From Crateriforma spongiae (lineage in GTDB: Bacteria; Planctomycetota; Planctomycetia; Pirellulales; Pirellulaceae), in the NCBI RefSeq assembly GCF_012290005.1, contig NZ_JAAXMS010000003.1, positions 372,001-436,000 of the forward strand: DNA of 64,000 nt, given 5' to 3'. The translations under genes and the position numbers were made by a program. Below are positions 9,642 to 19,523 of the stretch, piece after piece (positions within the stretch are counted from its first letter, which is position 1; every line of letters begins with the position of its first letter). The notes below the pieces were generated by a model. That model was not told where the DNA came from. It did not search any database and was given only the letters and a program-made list of their open reading frames with translations.

Positions 9642-11819
9642 TCAGGCTCCGTCGGCCAATTCCATTCGGTCGCCGTAGCGTCGCAGCACCTGGCGTCGCA
9701 AATCCGACAATGCTTCGTCCTTCATTTCTGGATCCCCGTCGATCATGTCCTGCGCCAGTTCCCGAACCACTGCCAAGATTTCGCGGTCGCGGGCTAGATC
9801 GGCGACACGCAGCGGTGGCAACCCGCTTTGCTGTTTCCCCAAGACATCGCCGGGGCCACGCATTCGGAAATCCGCTTCGGCCAATTCAAATCCGTCGTCG
9901 GTGGATTCGAAAATTTTCAAGCGTTCGACTTCGTCTGGTGGGACGTCCCCGTCGGTGAAAACGGCCACGTGTCCCGGGTGGACGCCACGGTTGATGCGGC
10001 CGCGCAGTTGATGCAGTTGTGCCAGGCCGAATCGGTTGGCACCTAAAATGGTCATCACGGTGGCATTGGGCACATCGACACCGACTTCGATGACTGTGGT
10101 GCTGACCAAAACCTGAATCGCCCCATCGGCGAACGCTTCCATCGTCGCGTTCTTCTCGTCCGGTTTCATCCGTCCGTGCAACAGCCCGACGCGATAATCC
10201 GCCAACACGTCGTCACGCAACTGGGCATAGATGGTTTCGACCGACGCAATGTCCTCGGACCCATCCGCATCGTCATCGGATTCGTTTCCGGGGACGGACG
10301 CCGTTGCGGGACCAACACGTGGTGCGACCACGTAGACTTGGCGTCCTTCGTCCAAGCGTTGCCGAACAAATTGCCACCAACGCTGGGTCCATTCGTCTTG
10401 TGCCAAATAGGTGTGAACTTCCGTACGACCCGGCGGCTTTTGACGAATCGTGCTCATGTCGACGTCGCCGAACAATGTCATCCCGATCGAACGAGGGATC
10501 GGTGTGGCTGACATCACCAAGCAATGAGGGTCCATGTCGTCGCCCCGCAGCGCGGTTCGTTGTCGGACACCGAACTTGTGTTGTTCATCGATGATGCAAA
10601 CCCCAAGCGATTGAAACTTTACGTCGTACAACAACGCTTGCGTGCCCACCAACATCGTGACACGCCCGTCGGCGACTCGTTGTAAAATGTCGCGTCGCTG
10701 TGCGGTGCCCAGAGATCCCGACAAAAGACCGATGTGGTCGCTGTTGTCCGCATGGATGTGCCGCAGATTTTCATAGTGCTGGCGTGCTAAGACTTCCGTC
10801 GGTGCCATCAAGACGCTTTGGTGCGACGATGCGTGTGCCAGCATCATGGCGTAAAACGCAACGGCGGTTTTGCCGCTGCCGACGTCTCCCTGCAGCAGAC
10901 GGTTCATTGGGAACTGACGTCGCAAATCGTGACGGATTTCTTGAACGACCCGGCGTTGGTCGTCGGTCAGGGTGAATCCGAACCGATCCAAAATCGCCGC
11001 ATGTGTTTCCGGGCTGGCATCGATGACCGGTGCGTTCAGGTCCGTGGTCAGACTGCGTCGGCGGATGGCCAGGGCCAATTGCATGACCAGCAATTCTTGG
11101 GAAACGAATCGCGTTCGCGCGGCGATCAGTGACCGATCATCCGTCGGAAAGTGGATTTGCCACAACGCTCGGTCGATCGGCGGCAGGGGGCCGTCATGGT
11201 CAACCCCGCCGGGGTCAATGTTCGCCTCACGCAATCGACGCACCACTTCGCGGCGCAGATCTTCTGGCATGACTTCCGTGGTTTCGCGTGCCAATTGTTC
11301 CAAGACTTCGCGTGTGTATCGACGCATGTCGTATTGCTTGAACCCGTCGGTCAACGGATAGACGGGCAAGATTTCACCGGCCCCGGCGGATTCGTCTTCA
11401 CGCAAAACTTTGACTTTGGGATGGACGAATTCCATCCGCAGACCTTTTTGCGTCGGCACGCCACTGATCATCACTCGCCGCTCGAAAGTCAACGTATCGG
11501 CGCGAAACGGCTGGTTAAAGAAAACGATCCGAACCGAACCGGTTTCGTTGGTCACGACCGCGCCGAAGATGGATTTGCCCGGACTGCGCGCGGATAGTTC
11601 CGCGTCGGTGATCACGCCGGTGACCGATGCGGCCTGGCCGTCTTTCAGGCGATCAATTGCGACTTCGGCGGCGGGGTGCTCGTAGTCGCGTGGAAAGAAG
11701 AACAGCAAATCACGCAGCGTGTTGATGCCCAACTTCGCCAGACGCTCGGCACGTTGTGGCCCGACGCCGGCCAGAAACTGAATCTTGGTCGTCGGTGTCA
11801 GGGAAGAAGCGTCACTCAT
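9642..11819 (-). CDS. recG: ATP-dependent DNA helicase RecG
   Basis: 725 residues, close to the usual RecG length. RecG is a superfamily 2 helicase that reverses stalled replication forks and branch-migrates Holliday junctions. Helicase motifs are visible in order: Walker A GDVGSGKTAV, motif II as DEQHKFGVRQR (RecG-type DEQH), motif III as SATPIPRSIG, and C-terminal motifs LLHGRMKPDEK and STTVIEVGVDVPNA. The N-terminus carries the GVGPQRAERLAKLGI helix-hairpin-like segment and the OB-fold wedge domain. It starts at the ATG at 11819. An insertion of acidic, Asp-rich sequence near residue 500 is unusual. It is convergent with the upstream operon. Confidence 0.97.
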   Translation of the reverse strand: MSDASSLTPTTKIQFLAGVGPQRAERLAKLGINTLRDLLFFFPRDYEHPAAEVAIDRLKDGQAASVTGVITDAELSARSPGKSIFGAVVTNETGSVRIVFFNQPFRADTLTFERRVMISGVPTQKGLRMEFVHPKVKVLREDESAGAGEILPVYPLTDGFKQYDMRRYTREVLEQLARETTEVMPEDLRREVVRRLREANIDPGGVDHDGPLPPIDRALWQIHFPTDDRSLIAARTRFVSQELLVMQLALAIRRRSLTTDLNAPVIDASPETHAAILDRFGFTLTDDQRRVVQEIRHDLRRQFPMNRLLQGDVGSGKTAVAFYAMMLAHASSHQSVLMAPTEVLARQHYENLRHIHADNSDHIGLLSGSLGTAQRRDILQRVADGRVTMLVGTQALLYDVKFQSLGVCIIDEQHKFGVRQRTALRGDDMDPHCLVMSATPIPRSIGMTLFGDVDMSTIRQKPPGRTEVHTYLAQDEWTQRWWQFVRQRLDEGRQVYVVAPRVGPATASVPGNESDDDADGSEDIASVETIYAQLRDDVLADYRVGLLHGRMKPDEKNATMEAFADGAIQVLVSTTVIEVGVDVPNATVMTILGANRFGLAQLHQLRGRINRGVHPGHVAVFTDGDVPPDEVERLKIFESTDDGFELAEADFRMRGPGDVLGKQQSGLPPLRVADLARDREILAVVRELAQDMIDGDPEMKDEALSDLRRQVLRRYGDRMELADGA

Positions 11820-11959
11820 GCGCAGATTTTAAACGCATCGACGAAAACACGCATCGGTGCGGATCGACCAGTGTTGTGCCGAACCAACCGATGACCCAAA
11901 AAAGGGCGGCGTGAAAAATCACGCCGCCCAAAACGTTGTTCCATTCGGATCGTGGCCAA

Positions 11960-12994
11960 TCAGTTGCCTTCGTCAGCCGTCGCTTTGGCTGCGGCTTTCG
12001 CACGAGCGAAGATGATGATTTCTTCGATGTCCAAGGCATCGTTGTTATCGATGTCGACCTTGTCCAGCTGTGACTTCATGTCTTCGGTCAACTCGTCGCC
12101 GGCAAGCAGGCCGTCGCCGTCGGTGTCGTATTTGGCAATTAATGCTTCGAAGCGGACCCATTCTGCGGATCCGGGAATGATGGCCCCTTCTTCCTCTTCA
12201 TCGCCTGATGCGGCGGGTTCCGGGCGGGCTTCGGCGACGGCCGGTTCTTCATCGGCAGTTGATTCGTCGGCGGGTTGATCGCCTTGGTCGGCGGCCGGTT
12301 CCATGTCTTGGTAATCGCTATCGTCACCGCCTGCTGCGGGCGGCTGTCCGCCACCGCCACTGCCGCCGTCCATCTCCTCCGGGGCACCGGGGACGGCGCC
12401 GCCGGGAGTGCTGGAAATGACTTCGCCGGAATACTCGTCAATGACCGTCAACGTTCCATCATCGCCGGCGACCATGTTGCCTTGGATGTCTTGTTCTTCG
12501 TAAACGTACTTTTGGTGACTCAGGTACATGTCGCGACCTTCAAACGGTTTGTAGGTCACGTACATCTTGTGTTTGCGAAGCGGCAGTCCGGACTGAAAAC
12601 CGTAGACTTCGACTTTGCGGCTGCCTTCCATGAACGTGTCCATGGGCGCAAAACCCACCGTGCTCTGGACAATGTCATTGCTCAGGAACTGATCCGGTTT
12701 GCGGCCGAATTCGATTGCCTTGGATTCCACCTTTGCAAAGGCCTCGTCCACTTGCGGGCGAGCGACTTTGTAGTCGTACCCCAGTGCGGCCAACAACAGA
12801 GCCAACACGCCCAGAAGAACGTACTGGCGAACGTTGGATTTCGGCTTTTCGGCGGCCGGTTCCGGCGTCGCCGCTTCGGTGGTGGCAACGGGTTCGCCGG
12901 CCTGCACATCGGTGAATTCGACATCACCGGCGGGGGCGGCGGCGGGATCTTGTTGGACGTCGTCGGTGGGGTGATCAGCGTTGGGGTCAGACAT
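11960..12994 (-). CDS. Membrane-anchored EF-hand protein
   Basis: 344 residues. An acidic, Ala/Pro-rich N-terminal tail (~1-52) precedes one membrane helix (~55-73), suggesting a type II membrane protein. The C-terminus has paired EF-hand-like calcium loops (KYDTDGDGLLAGDEL and DIDNNDALDIEE) separated by a helix. A Glu/Ala-rich linker (~215-270) precedes them. EF-hand pairs on secreted or membrane proteins are frequent in planctomycetes. Function unknown; Ca2+ binding is likely from the loop residues. The gene is monocistronic, about 140 nt upstream of recG on the same strand. Confidence 0.85.
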   Translation of the reverse strand: MSDPNADHPTDDVQQDPAAAPAGDVEFTDVQAGEPVATTEAATPEPAAEKPKSNVRQYVLLGVLALLLAALGYDYKVARPQVDEAFAKVESKAIEFGRKPDQFLSNDIVQSTVGFAPMDTFMEGSRKVEVYGFQSGLPLRKHKMYVTYKPFEGRDMYLSHQKYVYEEQDIQGNMVAGDDGTLTVIDEYSGEVISSTPGGAVPGAPEEMDGGSGGGGQPPAAGGDDSDYQDMEPAADQGDQPADESTADEEPAVAEARPEPAASGDEEEEGAIIPGSAEWVRFEALIAKYDTDGDGLLAGDELTEDMKSQLDKVDIDNNDALDIEEIIIFARAKAAAKATADEGN

Positions 12995-13163
12995 GAGGAA
13001 ACCAGCCTAAAAACCGGGCCCAAAGATGGACACTTGGGGAAAAGAACGTGGCCCTATCATGACTGACCCGCACCGCAAAAATCAACCATTGACCGCCGCA
13101 GAAGGAAAAATGAGCAGTCCTTTCACGCCTCGGCCGAGCCGATGTGTCCTGCCCGACGGGACT

Positions 13164-13841
13164 TCAGCGGGATTGCCCCGCCAGAAAGATTGACTTCATT
13201 GCGACGACATCGCGCGGGCCGATCCGTTGGCAGATCCGAGTTTCCGGGACCACACCGGTCCGCCGCAGAACATTGGTGGGCAACCCTGCCAGGCCACGAA
13301 AGCGTCGGTGGCGTGGATGGTGCCCCGATTGTCGCAGGCTTTCCAGTTGATCGGCCAAATCCATTTCATCCAGGGCATAGCGGACGTCGTTCGTGTCCCC
13401 GGCAGTGATTTCAAACAGCGGCACGCGGGCCACAACGACCCGTCCGGATTCGACCAAGCCGGGCATCCAGCGGTCAAAGAACAGCGTCACCAGGACGCCA
13501 CAGTGAATGCCATCGGCATCGGGATCGAACAGCAACACGATTCGCTGGAAACGGACCCGTTCGACTTGAAAATCGTTTCCCCAGCCGGCACCAATCGCCT
13601 CAGCCAAACTGCAATACAGTGGATTGGAACGCACCGCCTTGGCCGATGCCTTGGCGGCGTTCAGCGGCTTGCCCTGCATCGGCAACACCGCTTGGAAGGT
13701 GGCATCGCGAAGGGCCAGGACTGACTTGGACGCGCTCTGACCTTCCACGATCAGTAATTCGTTCGGCGGCCCGTCCGGACGACCCGCCGTCGGTCCAGCC
13801 ACGCACGGGTGCAGACGCGTTTGCTGGGTGGGAAACGTCAT
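13164..13841 (-). CDS. Stand-alone TOPRIM protein related to GyrB/ParE C-terminal half
   Basis: 225 residues containing only a TOPRIM-type module: ELLIVEGQSASKSV (catalytic Glu, residue ~29), an MQGKPLNAAKA segment like the gyrase MKGKxLNxxKA element, and DPDADGIH as the metal-binding DxDxDG. Gyrase B and topoisomerase IV B normally carry an ATPase domain before this module. Here it is absent and no upstream sequence in frame supplies it. The rest of the C-terminus diverges after a WxP-like segment. Possible roles are a regulatory or relic topoisomerase subunit. The motifs are intact, so I do not call it a pseudogene. Confidence 0.75.
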   Translation of the reverse strand: MTFPTQQTRLHPCVAGPTAGRPDGPPNELLIVEGQSASKSVLALRDATFQAVLPMQGKPLNAAKASAKAVRSNPLYCSLAEAIGAGWGNDFQVERVRFQRIVLLFDPDADGIHCGVLVTLFFDRWMPGLVESGRVVVARVPLFEITAGDTNDVRYALDEMDLADQLESLRQSGHHPRHRRFRGLAGLPTNVLRRTGVVPETRICQRIGPRDVVAMKSIFLAGQSR

Positions 13842-13964
13842 GCGGATGCCGTTTCCCCGGCCGATGCCATTCCCGCGGCGGCGTGATGGTCGCGCGCCGT
13901 GGCGTTAGCCAGTCTCTGATCAGTTTTTGCCAGGCCAACCTTTGCCAAGCCAACCTTTGCCCGT

Positions 13965-15188
13965 TCAGCTCGTGCCGCGACGAATTTCGCTGGCTTGGAA
14001 CTGAACCGTGAATCGGTAAATCCGTTTCGTCTCACAAACAATCTCACCGGTCTGCAAGTTCACCGTCCTGGGGACTTCGGTGCGATTCACGTTGGCGACC
14101 GCGCGGTAACCACGTTCGGCAAAGATGTCGATCACCATGGCCAGTGCCAACGGGTCTTCGAAAATCGGGTCTTCCGAATTGATCTGGGCCATGCCGGGAA
14201 TCGCGTGACGCATGATGATTGGCATGAACCGATCGTTGATCAAGCGAATCACCGAATGAAACATGCCCGCGTGTTCCAGTTGATACCCGTCCATCCGGCG
14301 AACCAATTCTTGGCGTGCGTGGATCGACAGGTCTTGCGCCAACGGCAGGTGACGAACCGCATCATAGGTTTCCGGATCCAGTTCCAGTGACGACTGGTAC
14401 TTCAGTTCCTTTAGGATGTTGCGTTCGACTTCGGCGATGTCACCTTGGGCATCGATGAAGTGATAGTGATAGATTTCCTTCAGCGACTGCAGCGCGTCCC
14501 ACGTCTGTTCCTTGAACACACGGTAACGGTGTTTGGCGGCCGCGGGATCGATGTCCGTCGGACGCTGTTCCAACAGCATGTCTTCGGTGCCACCCTCGGA
14601 CAGAATCTTTTCATTCTCCGCGGCAATCTTGCGACCACGTTCCAATTGGCGATCGATACTGGTTCGTTCGTCGACGAACAGCACGACGGCGTGAATGGTC
14701 GGCTTACGAAAATTGATGGCCAGCGGTGTTTGGTGGTACTCGCGATACAGCAAGTTCATCTTCTGGACCAACAGCTTCAAACACTCCACCTGGACACGCG
14801 TCCGCGGAAAGCCGTCGATGATGCAACCGTCACGGAATTCCTCGTGCAGCATCTTGCGAAATAGCAAGTTGATCACGTCGGTATCACCGACCATGCCGCC
14901 GGATTCCTTGATCGCTCTGGCCTCCGGACTGTCCAGCAAATCGCTGACCACGATCGGCGGGCAGGTCAATCCACGGGCTTTGGCAATGAACGCGGTGTTG
15001 GTTCCCTTGCCCGCACCAGGCGCCCCGCCCAGCAGGATCAGCTCCTTGCCGAAACGCAGGTTTTCGTGGCCCAGTTCTTCTTCCAGCTCCGTCCACACGT
15101 TGGTGAAGATGACCTGGGCGTCTTTGACTTCCAAGTCTTCGTTGTCGTTTTGCTGGGTCTGCGGCAATTCGTCTAAGTTGGACGACAT
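13965..15188 (-). CDS. Adenylate-kinase-like nucleoside monophosphate kinase
   Basis: 407 residues from the ATG at 15188; an upstream in-frame extension to 15281 is less likely. The P-loop is GGAPGAGKGTNT, followed by an NMP-binding region (SDLLDSPEARAIKESGG) and IIDGFPRT, the adenylate kinase signature. The LID region is enlarged, and an extra ~150-residue C-terminal domain rich in charged residues follows, so the protein is nearly twice the length of a standard adenylate kinase (~215). It probably catalyses phosphoryl transfer between ATP and a nucleoside monophosphate; the role of the extra domain is unknown. Confidence 0.85.
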   Translation of the reverse strand: MSSNLDELPQTQQNDNEDLEVKDAQVIFTNVWTELEEELGHENLRFGKELILLGGAPGAGKGTNTAFIAKARGLTCPPIVVSDLLDSPEARAIKESGGMVGDTDVINLLFRKMLHEEFRDGCIIDGFPRTRVQVECLKLLVQKMNLLYREYHQTPLAINFRKPTIHAVVLFVDERTSIDRQLERGRKIAAENEKILSEGGTEDMLLEQRPTDIDPAAAKHRYRVFKEQTWDALQSLKEIYHYHFIDAQGDIAEVERNILKELKYQSSLELDPETYDAVRHLPLAQDLSIHARQELVRRMDGYQLEHAGMFHSVIRLINDRFMPIIMRHAIPGMAQINSEDPIFEDPLALAMVIDIFAERGYRAVANVNRTEVPRTVNLQTGEIVCETKRIYRFTVQFQASEIRRGTS

Positions 15189-15433
15189 GGCTTTCTTGTC
15201 CAAACAAATGAAGGAGGGGAGGGACGCACGCGAAGTGACCGGTGCATCGTGTCGCCGCGGACCAATTCTTTCAACCACCATCGGTCCAAGTGTGACGCCT
15301 TGTCGCGAATGGTGCGGTTGGCGGCCGCCGTCGGGGGCCGATTTGACCCGTGTTTTTGTGGCTATTGTTCGCCCGATGCTCGGTCTGCGGCATGCTGACG
15401 CGTGACACCATGGCGTTGGTCAATCCGGCCGGC

Positions 15434-18400
15434 TCAGCTGGCCGCTGTTTCCGACCCGCCCGCGGTCGGCGGCATTGCGGGCAAAGTCATCCCAGGCGGA
15501 AACGATCGGATGTGCAAATCCCGCTGCGGAAAAGCGATCTCGATGCCTTCGGCGTTGAAGCGGTCGTTGATGGCGGTGTGCAACTCATGGATCGTCGTCA
15601 ATCGCACATCCAGCGTCGACAAATAACACCGCAACACCAGGTTCAGCGTCGAATCGCCGAAGCCTTCGAACGTCACGATCGGTCCCGGATCTTCGCTGAT
15701 GTTTTCGTGCTGATCGCAAATCTCTTTCAACAACTCGCACGCTCGCCGCGTGTCGCTGCCGTACGCAATGCCGATGTTCATTACGACACGGTTGGTGCTG
15801 TCGGTCAACGTCCAGTTGATCAGGCGTCCGGTCACCAAGTCCTTGTTCGGAACGACCAATTCCTGACGATCCCAGTTGGTGATCGTCGTGGCCCGAATCC
15901 GAATCCGTGACACCACGCCCGTCGTATCACCCAGCGTCACGATGTCGCCGACACGGATGGGTTGTTCGAACAATAGGATGATCCCGCTGATAAAGTTCGC
16001 AAAGATCTCTTGCAGCCCGAATCCCAAGCCCACGCCCAACGCGGCAACCAGCCACTGGATGCTGTCCCATCGCAAACCCAGCGTTTGGCAGGACATGAAA
16101 ATCCCAAAAGCGGCCAATGCATAAGTGCCGACCGATGTGATCGCGTAACGCGCCGCTTTATCGATCGGCAAACGCTCCAGCAATAATCCTTCGACCAGAC
16201 CGGGCAGGTTGCGAACGATCACCCACGTCAGCACGACCACGGGAATGGCCAACACCACATTGGCCAGGGTGATCCAGCGGACTTCCACCGTGCCATCGGG
16301 GTTGTTGACCGAGACGCTCCACAACTCAAACCGATTCAGAAACTCGACCGCGGGCAACACCGGTGCCCAGACCAGGACCAAGCCGACGATCACGGACAAC
16401 CAGATGATCGCTTGCATCATCCGCGTCGTCTGTGCACTGATTTCTGCGGCCGGCAAATTGTCTTCTTGTTCAATGTCAAAGCCCTCGACATTGACGCGGT
16501 CCGTCTCGTCACGCTTTTCCTTGTACAACGCGTACGCGACCCGCCGACGCTGCAGAAGCAACCAACGCCACAGGAAACCGCTGACGACAAACGCGATGAC
16601 GATCAACCAAATCGTCCCGTACCCGCATTCGGCCAGCGATAAAGCCGCGTACTGGTACCCCAGCAACGAAATCGTGCACAGAATGAACGGTGTGGCCACG
16701 ATCAATGGAAACCAGAACATCCGCAAACGACTCAGCCAGCTGTCCGGATAATGTTGCATCCGCGTCGTGAAGATGCCGTGCTTGGGATGAAAACAATCCC
16801 AGAAGAACACCGACGCCAAAAACATGCCGGCGATGAACAGGCCACGCCCCAAGGATCCTTCGACTTGAGGGTTTCCGATTTGCTGGCACACGGTCCACAG
16901 CAACAGGATCGGCAAGCCGACGTCGATCAAAATCCTTAATCCCTTGCGCAGTTGTTCAACGGACGGTTCGTCGCTGTTGAAGTGCGCGATCGCCAAGCCT
17001 TGCGGACGCAAGACCTGACGCATCAATTCCAATGGCAGGATGAAGTACGCCGCGACCTTGAAACCTTGCGCATACGCTTGGATCAATCGGTCAGACGATT
17101 CGGATTTCTCAATCGCCTCGCCGATGAAATACAGCAAGATAAAGACGGGCAGCGCCAACGCGACCGTGATCAAAATGGCCGACAACGTGGGAACCAGCGA
17201 CGTCGTGTTCCAAGCCCTTGCTTTCTTTGCCAGTGCCGTCATCCGCCGCCGCAATCGCGTGCCGGCAAAGATCATTGAAAGCAACGCCAAAATCAGTAGG
17301 GCGGGCAAATGCGGTTGCTTTTTCATGCCCACCCAGAATGCCGTCAAGACTTGGCCCAGCGTGTACGGATGCATGATCCGAATCAGGCTGTTCCATGCCG
17401 TCGGAAAGTCTCGCATTGACAGCGGGCTGCGGTTGCGGATCCACAGCACGTGACGATTGATCAGGTGACGCAGTTCATCCAGGTTGTTTTGCTGCGTTTC
17501 CAATTGACGCTGCGTGCGAAGATGAAGGTCGATGTCGGTGTCGATGTCCGCGATAAAGCGATCAAGCAAACGTTGTTCGGTTTCGCTGATCTGGCTTTTC
17601 GGAATGGATCCCGACCAAAGGCTGGAACCGGAGGAACTGTTCCACTGGGTTTGAATCTGCAGTTCCGCTTTTTCGGCACGCAGTTGATCGATGCGTGTGC
17701 GCACACGGCGTATTTCCGATGCCAGCGATCCAGGATCAGGCAATCTGCCCTGCAACAGTTGCAGTTCGACACCCAAGCTGGGGCGAATGCGGCCTTCGGA
17801 TTCCAAATCCCGTTCGATCGTTTCGATTTTTTCGTTCAACAGCCGAGTGATCTCTTCGGCCTTCGCCTCCTCTTCGGTCAATCGTCGGCGGACGCGTTCG
17901 GTCTCCGACAAGATCTCGATCCAAGAATCTTCGGACTTCAGGATCGCCGATTCTTCCGCCTCTGTTTCACTCAACGAATCGCGGTATTGCCTGAGATCGG
18001 ACCGGGTTCGCGCTTCCTTGCTTTGCCGGACCGCTTCAGCCCAGTACTGTTGCAATTGGGTCGCACGTGCCAGCTCACGCTCGGCCAACGTCCGATTCAG
18101 CGGCAATAAATCGGCTTCGGCCTCGATCGCCTTCAGTTCGTTTTCCAGCGTTTTGATCCGCTGTTCGGTTGCCGCAATTTGGGCTTCCCGTTGGGCTTGC
18201 AAGGCTTCGGCCACGTCGCCGTTTTCATCGTCCACCGGTTTGGCATCACCTTTGGATTGCAAGTCCGCCAGTTGTTGTTTCGCTTCGGCGATCAGTTGCG
18301 GCAGGGCGGCGCGGCGTGGTTGACGTTGGCTGATCTCTTGATTGATCGCTTGCAACTTTTGTCGGGCCGCCTCGACAACGGCGTCTTGGTTGGCCAGTTC

Positions 18401-19039
18401 TTGCCGCAGTTGTTCCAGGCTCAAAAAGCGGCTATCAGGACGTTCGACCGGCGATGGTTCCTTGGCTTCGACCTGGCGTCTCGCATCGGCGGTGTCAAAG
18501 CCGATCGTCGATAGCGTTTTTTCATAGGAGGATTGCTTTTCGCTATCGGATCGACGGTCTTTGTATGCCGATTGAGCCGTCGCCAGGATTTTCAGTATCC
18601 GTTCACGCAAGTCGTCATCGATGTCGGATTCTTTGACGTTGGCAATCGCGGTTGTGATCGCCTCTTCGTTGGTCAATTCTTCGGCGTCCAGCAGCGGTGC
18701 CGCATCTTCCGCCGGATCGGATGTCGCCGTCTCGGTGGCCTGCATTCGGGCGGCGGCCAGTCGGACCTGGGGGGCTGACGCGGTCGGCGATGTCGCAGCA
18801 CCCGCCCCGGGCTGACGCACCACTCCGGATGAGGCTTGCCGGACGGCGCCCTGTGCCAGCGACCCGGGCGTGGCGGTCGCGGTGTGTCGGGGCTGTGGGC
18901 CGGTGGGGATCACAAAATTCTGTGCGGTCACCTGTGCCGGGACCGACGCACACAGAACCGCCATCAACGATGCGGCCAAGGCCAAGACGACCCGCCGACG
19001 AAGGGCGAACGATCGCGGATTCGGTCGGAATTTGGGCAT
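15434..19039 (-). CDS. Large MscS/MscK-type mechanosensitive channel
   Basis: 1201 residues starting at the ATG at 19039, which gives a clear signal peptide (RRRVVLALAASLMAVLCASV). A Gln/Glu-rich periplasmic coiled coil covers ~170-560, then roughly ten membrane helices (~580-1010). The C-terminal MscS core contains the pore-lining helix region (LVAALGVGLGFGLQEIFANF) and the beta domain (RVGDIVTLGDTTGVV, VVPNKDLV). This is the MscK/KefA-like architecture: an inner-membrane channel that opens under hypo-osmotic shock, with a large periplasmic sensor. The low-complexity Ala/Thr linker after the signal peptide is not conserved in such channels. Confidence 0.9.
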   Translation of the reverse strand: MPKFRPNPRSFALRRRVVLALAASLMAVLCASVPAQVTAQNFVIPTGPQPRHTATATPGSLAQGAVRQASSGVVRQPGAGAATSPTASAPQVRLAAARMQATETATSDPAEDAAPLLDAEELTNEEAITTAIANVKESDIDDDLRERILKILATAQSAYKDRRSDSEKQSSYEKTLSTIGFDTADARRQVEAKEPSPVERPDSRFLSLEQLRQELANQDAVVEAARQKLQAINQEISQRQPRRAALPQLIAEAKQQLADLQSKGDAKPVDDENGDVAEALQAQREAQIAATEQRIKTLENELKAIEAEADLLPLNRTLAERELARATQLQQYWAEAVRQSKEARTRSDLRQYRDSLSETEAEESAILKSEDSWIEILSETERVRRRLTEEEAKAEEITRLLNEKIETIERDLESEGRIRPSLGVELQLLQGRLPDPGSLASEIRRVRTRIDQLRAEKAELQIQTQWNSSSGSSLWSGSIPKSQISETEQRLLDRFIADIDTDIDLHLRTQRQLETQQNNLDELRHLINRHVLWIRNRSPLSMRDFPTAWNSLIRIMHPYTLGQVLTAFWVGMKKQPHLPALLILALLSMIFAGTRLRRRMTALAKKARAWNTTSLVPTLSAILITVALALPVFILLYFIGEAIEKSESSDRLIQAYAQGFKVAAYFILPLELMRQVLRPQGLAIAHFNSDEPSVEQLRKGLRILIDVGLPILLLWTVCQQIGNPQVEGSLGRGLFIAGMFLASVFFWDCFHPKHGIFTTRMQHYPDSWLSRLRMFWFPLIVATPFILCTISLLGYQYAALSLAECGYGTIWLIVIAFVVSGFLWRWLLLQRRRVAYALYKEKRDETDRVNVEGFDIEQEDNLPAAEISAQTTRMMQAIIWLSVIVGLVLVWAPVLPAVEFLNRFELWSVSVNNPDGTVEVRWITLANVVLAIPVVVLTWVIVRNLPGLVEGLLLERLPIDKAARYAITSVGTYALAAFGIFMSCQTLGLRWDSIQWLVAALGVGLGFGLQEIFANFISGIILLFEQPIRVGDIVTLGDTTGVVSRIRIRATTITNWDRQELVVPNKDLVTGRLINWTLTDSTNRVVMNIGIAYGSDTRRACELLKEICDQHENISEDPGPIVTFEGFGDSTLNLVLRCYLSTLDVRLTTIHELHTAINDRFNAEGIEIAFPQRDLHIRSFPPGMTLPAMPPTAGGSETAAS

Positions 19040-19305
19040 CAACGCTAGCGACAAAATTTCAGGGAAGGAGCCAAGCGAGCATTCGACGGGCATACATGAG
19101 GGATGCCCCAAAATGGACGAATCCCCGGCGCGGATTGTCGTGAAAGTGATCGCGTCGGCGAAAGACCAATGCGAGCGGTGTCGGAGGCGTCCGCGTGGGC
19201 GGTGGACGCCGGGACGTTGCCGCCACCTGCGGGCAATTTCTATGCCGCCATCGCAAACCGGCATTGACGCGACGCCCTCCAGTCGCCAACATTGGCGACT
19301 TCCCT

Positions 19306-19379
<74 letters not shown>

Positions 19380-19523
19380 CTTGCAAAGATCTTCTTTTTA
19401 CCCGCAAATCGCGGTCGAAACGCCCACGCTGGGCGTTACCGGCATCCCGCCGTGCGACTCGCTGTTCAGGGGTTTTTGACAATTTAGGTCGAAAACCCCG
19501 CAAGACAGACAGGAGACGCACCG

